In this document: positions 52,537 through 60,026 of the stretch, piece by piece
How positions within the stretch are numbered: position 1 is the first letter of the stretch
How the letters are laid out: the number at the start of each line of letters is the position of its first letter
The notes under the pieces: model-generated
What the model was told of the DNA's origin: nothing
Seen by the model: only the letters and a program-made list of their open reading frames with translations
Databases searched by the model: none
Translations under genes and position numbers: made by a program
DNA from: JAWWPG01 sp038254365
GTDB lineage: Bacteria > Actinomycetota > Actinomycetes > Propionibacteriales > Nocardioidaceae
DNA length: 64,000 nt
Direction: 5' to 3'
Assembly (NCBI GenBank): GCA_038254365.1
Contig: JBBSGI010000004.1
Span: 1 to 64,000 of the forward strand

Positions 52537-53496
52537 GTGCATCGCCCCGAGTCCCTGCACGACCCAGGGATCGAGTTGCCGGGACCTTGGGAGCACCGCT
52601 ACATCTCCGCCAACGGTGCCCGGTTCCACATCTGCGAGTCCCTACCGGCCCGGGCGTCCCCCGAGAGTGCGCTGGTTGTGCTGCTGCACGGTTTCCCGGA
52701 GTTCTGGTGGGCCTGGCGCCACCAGCTGCCGGTGCTGGCGGCCACCGGCTACCACGCGGTTGCGATGGACCTGCGCGGATACGGCGCGAGTGACAAGACA
52801 CCACGCGGCTACGACCCGCTCACCCTGGCAGCCGACGTGGCCGGGGTAATCCGCAGCCTCGGCTCTCGCTCGGGAGTGCTCGTCGGGCATGGCTGGGGAG
52901 GGTACGTCGGATGGGCAGCCGCGGCGCATCGCCCCGACTGTGTCCGCGCTGTCTGCGCGGTGGCTTCGCCGCATCCCAGGGTTCTGACCAGCGCGCGCCA
53001 GTGGCTGCCGCCGGGCAAGCCGGTTCGCCATCTGCTGGCCATGCAGGTGCCGTGGCTGCCCGAGCGGCGGATCGCTCGAGGGTCGTACGTCGCCGACCAT
53101 CTGGCGGCCTGGGCGGGGCCCGCCAGCGGGTTTCCCTCAGCCGAGGAGGCCGCCCGCTACCAGGCGGCGTTCGCGCTGTGGCCGTCCCCGCACTGCGCCC
53201 TGGAGTACCACCGCTGGTTGTTCCGTTCGCGGCTGCGCGCCGACGGGCGGGCCTTCGCCCGGGTGCTCCGGCGGCAGGTAGCCGTACCCGTCATGCACGT
53301 CGCCGGATCCGATGACCCGACCGAACCGGCAGCAGCGGGCCGCGCCTCGGCCCGATACGTCGCCGGGCGTTTCGAGGACCACACGATCGAGGGAGCCGGA
53401 CACTTCCCGCACGAGGAGCGGCCTGCGGAGTTCACTCGACTGCTCCTCGACTGGCTCTCAGAGCGCACAACCACCGGTGGAGACCGCACGGGCTGA
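52537..53496 (+). CDS. Alpha/beta hydrolase, epoxide-hydrolase-like, nucleophile missing
   Basis: A 319-residue alpha/beta-fold protein close to EphE (Rv3670). Visible are the oxyanion motif LHGFPEFWWAWRHQLP, MDLRGYGASDKT, the acid loop AGSDDPTEPAAAG and the terminal His in GAGHFPHEERP. The nucleophile elbow, however, reads VLVGHGWGGYVGW, where epoxide hydrolases have GHDWGG and esterases GHSWGG. The expected Asp or Ser is Gly, so catalysis by the usual mechanism is unlikely. Follows the holin-like gene by six bases; its end overlaps the convergent MarP-like gene by 39 bp. Confidence 0.85.
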   Translation: MHRPESLHDPGIELPGPWEHRYISANGARFHICESLPARASPESALVVLLHGFPEFWWAWRHQLPVLAATGYHAVAMDLRGYGASDKTPRGYDPLTLAADVAGVIRSLGSRSGVLVGHGWGGYVGWAAAAHRPDCVRAVCAVASPHPRVLTSARQWLPPGKPVRHLLAMQVPWLPERRIARGSYVADHLAAWAGPASGFPSAEEAARYQAAFALWPSPHCALEYHRWLFRSRLRADGRAFARVLRRQVAVPVMHVAGSDDPTEPAAAGRASARYVAGRFEDHTIEGAGHFPHEERPAEFTRLLLDWLSERTTTGGDRTG

Positions 53497-54636
53497 CCGA
53501 CGCCCGGCGGCGGCAGCCGCAGCCACCTGCTCCGCGGTGAGGGCGTAGCCGGTGCTGCCGTCGATCAGGGACGCGGCGAACACGACGCCGACGACCCGCC
53601 CCGCCGGCGACACCAGCGGGCCACCCGAGTTGCCTTCCCTCACCAGCGCATAGACCGCATACGCGTCGCGCAGGACGCTGCCTTCGCCGTAGATGTTGTC
53701 GCTGCGCAGCCGCTCCGTGCTGCGGATGCGTCCGGGCTGCGCGTCGAACGGACCGTCCTGGGGATACCCGAGCACGGCGGCGGAGTCCCCCGACCCGGCC
53801 GGCCCCGAGAACCGGAGTGCCCGCGCCTGCAGGCTGGGCACCGCGAGCACCGCGACGTCGGTGTCGGGGTCGTAGAAGACGACGCTGGCCGGGTGGTCGG
53901 TGTCGTCGAGGCGCACCACCGGGTGCTCGACACCGGCGACCACGTGCGCGTTGGTCATCACCCGGTGTGGCGCGTAGACGAAGCCACTCCCCTCGAGCGT
54001 CCTGCTGCACGAGGGCGCGTCACCGAGCACCTTGACGACGCTTCCCGAGGCCCGGCGCACGCCGAGCGCCTGCAGGACCCGGCCGTTGGGGCGACGGACC
54101 GGAGTGATCCGCTCCGACGCGAACGGCTCGAGATAGCGAGGGAAGTCACTCGACCCGACGACCGAGTTGAACGCGGATAACAGCCGGTCGGACCCTCCCG
54201 GCATCGCCCGGTCGACGGCACCCAGCACAGCGGAGCCGCGAACCTCCTCGTTGATCCCGTCGAGGTTGGAACCGCTGGCCGCGACTCCGAGCACCCAGGC
54301 GATGACCAACATCGCGGCCACGCTCAGCGCGGCACCGCTGAGGGCGTCGACGACCCTAGCCGGGCGCCAGGTCACCCGCTGCCGGACCCGCTGGCCGAGG
54401 ACGGCTCCGATCCCCTGCCCGACGAACGCCGCCGTCAGCACGATCAGCATCGCCGCGGCCGACACCGTCAGGCTGTCCTGCCAACGCTCGAGCACCCACG
54501 GTGCCAGCTGGATTCCGGCGAAGCCGCCGCCGACCAGCCCCAGCGTGGCGCACGACCCGACCAGGAACCCCTGCTGATATCCGGTGAGCCCATAGACGAG
54601 GGCGCCGAGCAGCAGCACCAGATCGAGTGCGTTCAT
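53458..54636 (-). CDS. MarP-like membrane serine protease (CvpA plus trypsin domain)
   Basis: A 392-residue periplasmic protease. Four membrane helices at the N-terminus form a CvpA/colicin V-like domain starting MNALDLVLLLGALVYGLTGY. The protease domain has the triad His in VMTNAHVVAG, Asp in YDPDTDVAVLAV and Ser in REGNSGGPLVS. Two Cys (PSCSRTLEGSG and the C-terminal STGGCAL) could make the disulfide known from Mycobacterium MarP (Rv3671c), which protects against acid. Coupled to the Nudix gene upstream by ATGA. The name rests on domain order and neighbours. Confidence 0.92.
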   Translation of the reverse strand: MNALDLVLLLGALVYGLTGYQQGFLVGSCATLGLVGGGFAGIQLAPWVLERWQDSLTVSAAAMLIVLTAAFVGQGIGAVLGQRVRQRVTWRPARVVDALSGAALSVAAMLVIAWVLGVAASGSNLDGINEEVRGSAVLGAVDRAMPGGSDRLLSAFNSVVGSSDFPRYLEPFASERITPVRRPNGRVLQALGVRRASGSVVKVLGDAPSCSRTLEGSGFVYAPHRVMTNAHVVAGVEHPVVRLDDTDHPASVVFYDPDTDVAVLAVPSLQARALRFSGPAGSGDSAAVLGYPQDGPFDAQPGRIRSTERLRSDNIYGEGSVLRDAYAVYALVREGNSGGPLVSPAGRVVGVVFAASLIDGSTGYALTAEQVAAAAAAGRRSARAVSTGGCAL

Positions 54637-55364
54637 CGTCGGTCCTCGGTGGTGGCCACCCCCGCCGCCGCGCGGCGCTTGGCGAGGTCGCGCTGCGATC
54701 CCGCCACAATGGCCTCCGGCAGCTCGAAGTAGCGCTCCGGGTCCCATCGTCGTTCCCAGCCCAGCTCGGCGAAGAGTCCCGCGAGCACCAGCGCGGTGAA
54801 TCCCCAGACCAGGATCTCGTCAACGGCGAAGGCGGGGCCGACGTACCCCGACGGATGGCGCACGCGCCCCCGGTGCGCGGGCTCGAGGAGGTCGTCGATG
54901 GGTATGACGTGGACGGATGCCGTCTCCGCGGGGTCGACGGCGTGCACCCGCCCGGGCCGTCGCCACCACCCGATCACCGGCGTGACCAGATAGTCAGTTG
55001 CGGAGAGCCAGAGCACCGGCAGCACCCCCACGATGTCGACGCCCGCGGGGTCGAGTCCGGTCTCCTCCGCGGCCTCGCGCAGCGCCGCGGCGACCGCGTC
55101 TACGTCGGACTCGTCCCGGCCGCCACCGGGGAAGGCGACCTGCCCGGCGTGGGCGCGCAGTTCTGCGGCGCGCTCGAGCAGCAACACCTCAGGCCCGCGC
55201 TGACCGGCACCGAACAGGACGAGCACCGATGCCGCCCGGGGCGTTCCGCGGGGCGGACGCTGCGGCCCCACCAGCTGGTCGGCCCTGATCTCGGGCAGCG
55301 CTGCCGTGAGGTCACGCATCCAGTCCGGGAGGTCGGCAGTGCGCGCGCGGTCGAGGTAGCTCAC
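54633..55364 (-). CDS. Nudix hydrolase, CoA pyrophosphatase type
   Basis: A 243-residue Nudix enzyme. The segment LLERAAELRAHAGQVAFPGG is the CoA-pyrophosphatase signature and runs into the Nudix box GGGRDESDVDAVAAALREAA then EETGL. It is expected to cut CoA derivatives into 3',5'-ADP and 4'-phosphopantetheine. GTG 55364 overlaps the thioredoxin gene's stop as GTGA, and its stop overlaps marP's start as ATGA. Same position as Rv3672c. Confidence 0.92.
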   Translation of the reverse strand: MSYLDRARTADLPDWMRDLTAALPEIRADQLVGPQRPPRGTPRAASVLVLFGAGQRGPEVLLLERAAELRAHAGQVAFPGGGRDESDVDAVAAALREAAEETGLDPAGVDIVGVLPVLWLSATDYLVTPVIGWWRRPGRVHAVDPAETASVHVIPIDDLLEPAHRGRVRHPSGYVGPAFAVDEILVWGFTALVLAGLFAELGWERRWDPERYFELPEAIVAGSQRDLAKRRAAAGVATTEDRR

Positions 55365-56017
55365 AGCTTCGCGAGTCCCCGCACGGTGACGCCGAGATGG
55401 GTGCGCACCAACGCGGCCAGCTGCTCGGCGGAGGTGATGGCCCCGGTCTGGGTGTACGCGATCCGGCCGGCTCGGTCGACGAAGAACGTCCACGGCAGCC
55501 CCGGTATGCGCAGGGGCGCCTTCGCCGCTCCGTCGGGGTCGGCGACCTGCGGATAGGTCAGGCCGAGGCTCTTGGCGAACGCTAGGGCGAGAGCCGGTCG
55601 GGTGTCGAGGAAGTCGACACCGACCACGCCGACCCGCCCAACCGCCGCGGTCGACAGCTGCTGCAGCAGCGGCGACTCGGCTCGGCAGGGCCCGCAGTAC
55701 TGCGCCCAGAAGTTGAGGACGAGGGGGCCGCGCAGGCCGGCCAGACGAACGTCCCGTCCGCCGCCCAGGCAGGGCAGTGTCAGGTCGGGCAAGCCCACGC
55801 GTGGGTCGCCAGGCGAGCTGCTTGCCGGGCATGGCTCGATGCCGGCCGAGCTCTTCAGCGCTCTCAGCGCGGGGTTGTCGACGTCTACGCCGGCCTCTTG
55901 CGCTGTGAACGTGTACCGGGAGGTCTCGGGCGGGGGGCCACCTCCGCAGGCGGCGATCAGCAAGCCAGCAAGGGCGAGCCCGAGCAGCGCCCCCACTTGC
56001 TGGCGTGGCCGGCTCAC
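55361..56017 (-). CDS. TlpA-like thioredoxin-family lipoprotein
   Basis: A 218-residue exported redox protein. The leader LGLALAGLLIAACGGG is a lipobox, so it is lipid-anchored outside the membrane. The thioredoxin domain has LVLNFWAQYCGPCRAESPLL with the C-x-x-C, and LPWTFFVDRAG with the cis-Pro. It resembles TlpA/ResA and Rv3673c, which act in cytochrome or disulfide maturation. GTG 56017 overlaps the nth stop by GTGA. It is followed by the Nudix gene in the same operon. Confidence 0.92.
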   Translation of the reverse strand: MSRPRQQVGALLGLALAGLLIAACGGGPPPETSRYTFTAQEAGVDVDNPALRALKSSAGIEPCPASSSPGDPRVGLPDLTLPCLGGGRDVRLAGLRGPLVLNFWAQYCGPCRAESPLLQQLSTAAVGRVGVVGVDFLDTRPALALAFAKSLGLTYPQVADPDGAAKAPLRIPGLPWTFFVDRAGRIAYTQTGAITSAEQLAALVRTHLGVTVRGLAKL

Positions 56018-56748
56018 GCCCGACCTCCGAGCCGCACCAGCTTCGCGGCCTCCGCCGGATCCGTCGGTCCCTCGCCGTACGACGGGCAAAGCCGTGCGAC
56101 CGGACAGACGCCGCAGGCCGGGATGCGGGCGTGGCAGCAGCGTCGACCGTGCCAGATCAGGTGGTGGCTCAGCATCGTCCAGTCGCGTTTGGGGAACAGC
56201 GCCGCGATGTCGTGCTCCGCCTTCACCGGGTCTGTCTCGTGGGTCCAACCGAACCGCCGGGAAAGCCGCCCGACGTGGGTGTCCACGGTGATGCCGGGGA
56301 CGCCGAATCCGTTGCCCAGCACCACATTCGCCGTCTTGCGGCCGACTCCGGGAAGCGTCACCAGATCCTCCAGCCGAGCAGGCACCGCACCGTCGTACCG
56401 CTCCAGAACGGCTGCCGCGAGCCTCATGATTGACTGCGTCTTGGCGCGGAAGAAGCCCGTGGAGGCGATGATCTGCTCGACTTCGTCCCGGTTGGCAGCC
56501 GCCAGCTCCGGCGGCCCCGGGAATCGGGCGAAGAGCCTGGGGCTCACGACGTTGACCCGCTTGTCGGTCGTCTGCGCCGAGAGCACCGTGACCACGAGCA
56601 GCTGCCAGGGGGAGTCGTAGTCAAGCTCCGACGCCGCGTCCGGATAAGTCTCGGACAGGATTCGGTTGATCCGGCGGGCCCGTCGCACCAACGCCGTACG
56701 GCGATGCGTGGAGTCCTCGTCGACGACTCCGACCATCTGCGCGGGCAT
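56014..56748 (-). CDS. nth: Endonuclease III
   Basis: A 244-residue base-excision repair glycosylase/AP-lyase for oxidised pyrimidines. The helix-hairpin-helix reads LVTLPGVGRKTANVVLGNGF with the catalytic Lys, followed by the Asp in GITVDTHVGRLSRRFGW. The iron-sulfur cluster loop is CHARIPACGVCPVARLC, matching C-x6-C-x2-C-x5-C. ATG 56748 is used; there is no strong ribosome binding site. First gene of a minus-strand operon with the thioredoxin, Nudix and protease genes. Divergent from crp. Confidence 0.95.
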   Translation of the reverse strand: MPAQMVGVVDEDSTHRRTALVRRARRINRILSETYPDAASELDYDSPWQLLVVTVLSAQTTDKRVNVVSPRLFARFPGPPELAAANRDEVEQIIASTGFFRAKTQSIMRLAAAVLERYDGAVPARLEDLVTLPGVGRKTANVVLGNGFGVPGITVDTHVGRLSRRFGWTHETDPVKAEHDIAALFPKRDWTMLSHHLIWHGRRCCHARIPACGVCPVARLCPSYGEGPTDPAEAAKLVRLGGRA

Positions 56749-56878
56749 GGGGAAAGGGTACGACGCACCGCGGACGCTCTTCGGGGGGCGAGGCGATCGG
56801 CGTCCCAGCCACGACATGCGGGACAATGTGACGAGGCCCACGCCGTGAGGGCAAGCGGGGCGACGAGAGGACTCAGCT

Positions 56879-57556
56879 GTGGACACCACCGGGCTCCGCA
56901 ACACGCTGCTCTTCCGCGGGCTCGACGACGAGGCCGCGGAGGCGCTCAGCGCGTCGATGGCTGAGATCAGGATCCGCCGGGGTGAGGTGCTGTTCAGCGA
57001 GGGAGCCGCCGGCGATCGGCTCTACATCATGACCGAGGGCAAGGTAAAGCTGGGACGCTCGTCCGCAGACGGGCGCGAGAACCTGCTGGCGATCCTCGGA
57101 CCGGGACAGATGTTCGGCGAGCTGTCCCTGTTCGACCCCGGTCCAAGGTCCGCCACCGTCACGGCAGTGACCGACTGCACCATGCGCAGCCTCAGCCACA
57201 ACGAGCTCGGCCAGTGGCTCGACGGCCGACCCGAGGTCGCGCGCGGGCTGCTGACCCAACTGGCGGGGCGGCTGCGTCGTGCCAACGACGTGGTCGCCGA
57301 CCTGGTGTTCTCCGACGTCCCCGGACGGGTCGCCAAGGCGTTGCTCGACCTGTCGTCACGATTCGGGCGGGCTGCCGACGACGGGGTCCATGTCAACCAC
57401 GACCTCACCCAGGAGGAGCTGGCTCAGCTCGTGGGGGCGTCTCGGGAGACGGTCAACAAGGCCCTCGCCGATTTCGCGTCCCGCGGCTGGCTGCGGCTCG
57501 AGGCCCGATCCGTGGTCTTGATGGACGTCGAGCGACTCAAGCGACGCGCCCGCTGA
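56879..57556 (+). CDS. crp: Crp/Fnr-family cAMP-responsive regulator
   Basis: A 225-residue regulator. The cAMP-binding beta-roll has FGELSLFDPGPRSATVTAVT, with the Glu and Arg that bind ribose and phosphate. The C-terminal winged helix is LTQEELAQLVGASRETVNKA, where the Arg/Glu recognition residues are typical of GlxR and mycobacterial Crp (Rv3676). GTG 56879 is used. It is divergent from nth and convergent with the RpiR gene. Predicted global carbon and growth regulator. Confidence 0.95.
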   Translation: MDTTGLRNTLLFRGLDDEAAEALSASMAEIRIRRGEVLFSEGAAGDRLYIMTEGKVKLGRSSADGRENLLAILGPGQMFGELSLFDPGPRSATVTAVTDCTMRSLSHNELGQWLDGRPEVARGLLTQLAGRLRRANDVVADLVFSDVPGRVAKALLDLSSRFGRAADDGVHVNHDLTQEELAQLVGASRETVNKALADFASRGWLRLEARSVVLMDVERLKRRAR

Positions 57557-57635
57557 TCCTCAGCCGCACCACGTCCGCGTCTGCCGACGCAATCACGCGC
57601 AGACGCCCGGACGCAAGACGACTGAGGCGCCAGAC

Positions 57636-58541
57636 TCACCGGCCGTCGAGCTCGCCCCCGGTCGCCGGCCAGGGCCGCACCCAACGGTCGGCGATCGCCC
57701 CGAAGGTCTCGAACCGGCGCTGCCCGGCATCGCCAAGGGCGTTCGCCGCGGAGGTCATCAGGGTCTCGACGAGCGCAAGTGTCGGCGTGAGAGTCTCGAA
57801 CGGCGAGCGACCGATGACCTGCGCCGGCAGGGTTGCCTCGGCGATCTCGGCTATCGGAGACAGCCAAGGGTCGGTGAACAGGATGATCCGCGCGCCGGCC
57901 TCCCGCACCGCGGAGGAGAACTCCACCGTGTCGCGCTCGTAGCGGCGGAAGTCGAAGACCACGACTACGTCGTCGCGGGCGATGTCGGCGATTGTCGTGG
58001 CCCGCTCACTGGCCACCGGGGAGACCGAGCGGACCCCGGGCCGGAACTCCCGCAGCAGGGCCGCCAGATAGTCCGCGAGGGCATGGCTGAACCATCCGCC
58101 CACTGTGATGATCCGGTGGCGGTGATCGGTCAACAACGTGGTCGCGTGGTCGAGCTCGGCCGGTGACAGCGCTCGGACGGTGGCGGCGACTGCCTCGCTC
58201 AAGGCGGTGCCGGTCGATCCGAGAACGTCATGGGTCCCGGCCTGCGCATGATGTCGCCGAGCCACCTCTACCGGCGACATGACCCGGTCGGCGATCTCCT
58301 CGTGCATCGCCTGCTGGAAGGCGGCGTAGTTGGCGAAGCCCACCCGTTGGACGAAACGGCTCACGGTGGGGCCGCTGACGCCGGACCGCTGCGCGAGACG
58401 AGAAGACGACTCCAGCCCCACGGTCGGCGGACCGGCGAGCAGGGTCCGCGCAACCCGTCGCTCGCTCAGGCTGAGCTCGACCATGTGCTCGCGAATCCGC
58501 TCGGAGATGCGCGGCGCGGCGCGGCTCCCAGGCTCGGACAC
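57636..58541 (-). CDS. MurR/RpiR-family transcriptional regulator
   Basis: A 301-residue regulator. The N-terminal HTH_6 domain has LSERRVARTLLAGPPTVGLE and the recognition sequence GVSGPTVSRFVQRVGFANYA. The C-terminal SIS domain, which binds sugar phosphates or related ligands, has RIITVGGWFSHALADYLAAL and VVVFDFRRYERDTV. GTG 58541 is chosen because GAGAGG precedes it. It is divergent from the PLP-decarboxylase and peptide transporter genes and probably controls them through the repeat at 58566. Ligand unknown. Confidence 0.9.
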   Translation of the reverse strand: MSEPGSRAAPRISERIREHMVELSLSERRVARTLLAGPPTVGLESSSRLAQRSGVSGPTVSRFVQRVGFANYAAFQQAMHEEIADRVMSPVEVARRHHAQAGTHDVLGSTGTALSEAVAATVRALSPAELDHATTLLTDHRHRIITVGGWFSHALADYLAALLREFRPGVRSVSPVASERATTIADIARDDVVVVFDFRRYERDTVEFSSAVREAGARIILFTDPWLSPIAEIAEATLPAQVIGRSPFETLTPTLALVETLMTSAANALGDAGQRRFETFGAIADRWVRPWPATGGELDGR

Positions 58542-58565
58542 GGCGGCCTCTCTCTGATGCATTAC

Positions 58566-58617
58566 ATTCAGCTATCAGACTTGACGCTGTTTTCTGAATC
58601 ATGCTGTACTGCCAGTC
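58566..58617 (+). promoter_or_regulatory. Promoter and likely RpiR operator of the decarboxylase gene, leaderless
   Basis: An inverted repeat attcag (58566-58571) and ctgaat (58594-58599) brackets a good -35 box TTGACG (58581-58586). An acceptable -10, TGTACT, lies 18 bp on (58605-58610). Transcription should start at about 58617-58618, which is the ATG itself, and no ribosome binding site precedes that ATG. The mRNA is therefore probably leaderless, and the repeat is placed to block RNA polymerase. Confidence 0.5.
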
Positions 58618-59991
58618 ATGCTAGCGGCCCAGGAATCGGTCTCCGGTGTTGCCGGCATCCCCGAAGAGGCGTTGACCGCCGCTGCGCGCGCGTTCGGCAC
58701 CCCGGTGTACGTGATCGATCTGACGACCGTCGCCGCCGCCGCGACCATGCTCGAGTCGGCTTTCCCCAGACCATGGATCTGGCAGTACTCGCTGAAGGCC
58801 AACGATCTGCCGGGTATCGCGGCGTATCTCGCTTCGCGTGGCTGGGGGTCGAACGTCGTATCCCTCGGCGAGTGGCGCCTCGCGGAGGCTGCCGACGTGC
58901 CCGGCCGCGAGATCACGCTGGAAGGGATCGGCAAGACCGATGCCGAGCTCGAGTTCGCCGTACGGCAGACCGCGGCGGGTTCGCCACCGCGGTGGCTGGC
59001 GGTCGAGTCGCCTGATGAGGCCTACCGGCTGGCGGAGCTGGCCCGCGACTACCGGCTCGGTCAGGACCGTCGTCCGCCGCTCGAGGTCCTGCTGCGGCTC
59101 AACCCCGACGTGACTCCCGAGACCCGGCCCCAGTTCGCGGTCGGCGCCGGCACCAGCAAGTTCGGGATGGAATCTGCAGAGATCCACGACTTCGTGCGCC
59201 ACGGACTCACGGGTTCTGGGCTGCGGTTACGGGGAGTGCATGTCCACACCGGATCTGACCTGCGCGACGTCGCCGCCTGGGCCGAGGCCGGCGCGACGGC
59301 CGTGGGGCTGGCCGCCCGGCTGGCGGCTGTGGTGGACAGCGTCGACACGGTCGATGTCGGCGGCGGGTTTCCGATGCCGGTCGACGGGGCCCCCCGCCCG
59401 GGCCGGTTCGTGGCGGCCCTGCACGCCCACCTCGAGCGCCGTCGGCTCACCCTGCCTCCGCGACACGCCATCGAGCCCGGGCGCTTCCTGGTCGGTCACG
59501 CGGGGTGGCTGGTCAGCCAGGTGCTGCACTCGCGGCCGCGACGTCATCTTCCGCAGCAGACCGTGCTCGACGCCGGGATGACCGAGCTGGTGCGGCCTGC
59601 CCTGTACGGCAGCCGGCATGACATCTGGCCGCTGGCGACGATCGGCACGACGGAGGTCGAGACACTCGCGTCGAGAGAGCTATTGGCCACCTCGGTCGAG
59701 GGGCCGATCTGCGAGCTTACCGACTCCTTCGGGACGTACCAGCTGCCGCACCTGCGACGCGGCGACCTGGTCGCGATCGCCGGTGCCGGCGCCTACGCCG
59801 GCTCCTTCACGTCACGCTACAACGGCCGCCCACAACCCCATGAGGTGCTGCGGTGGCCCGACGGCTCCCTGGAGCTCTGCCAACGACCGACTCCCTTGGC
59901 GCGCGACACGAGTGGGTCGACGGCCCGCTTCGACGGTGCCGACGAGCACTCCCGCATCGGTGAACGCTTCTACGTCCTCCCGAGCTCGTAG
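58618..59991 (+). CDS. PLP-dependent decarboxylase, DAP/ornithine/arginine fold III
   Basis: A 457-residue fold type III enzyme. The PLP Lys is in WQYSLKANDLPGIAAYLA, and GVHVHTGSDL, VDTVDVGGGFPMP and HAIEPGRFLVGHAGWLV form the cofactor site. The C-terminal barrel has the catalytic Cys in EGPICELTDSFG and GAYAGSFTSRYNGRP. It resembles diaminopimelate decarboxylases but need not be LysA: it is divergent from an RpiR regulator and next to a peptide-type transporter, which suggests an amino-acid catabolic role. ATG 58618 appears leaderless. Confidence 0.85.
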   Translation: MLAAQESVSGVAGIPEEALTAAARAFGTPVYVIDLTTVAAAATMLESAFPRPWIWQYSLKANDLPGIAAYLASRGWGSNVVSLGEWRLAEAADVPGREITLEGIGKTDAELEFAVRQTAAGSPPRWLAVESPDEAYRLAELARDYRLGQDRRPPLEVLLRLNPDVTPETRPQFAVGAGTSKFGMESAEIHDFVRHGLTGSGLRLRGVHVHTGSDLRDVAAWAEAGATAVGLAARLAAVVDSVDTVDVGGGFPMPVDGAPRPGRFVAALHAHLERRRLTLPPRHAIEPGRFLVGHAGWLVSQVLHSRPRRHLPQQTVLDAGMTELVRPALYGSRHDIWPLATIGTTEVETLASRELLATSVEGPICELTDSFGTYQLPHLRRGDLVAIAGAGAYAGSFTSRYNGRPQPHEVLRWPDGSLELCQRPTPLARDTSGSTARFDGADEHSRIGERFYVLPSS

Positions 59992-60026
59992 GCACGGGCT
60001 CTGCAACCCTTCTGAGAGGTATCCAC

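Noticed and set aside
58618..59991. Naming the decarboxylase lysA
   Set aside because: The fold fits, but the context (divergent RpiR regulator, peptide-type transporter) points to catabolism, and lysA usually sits elsewhere with thrA or argS. The specific substrate cannot be read from the sequence.
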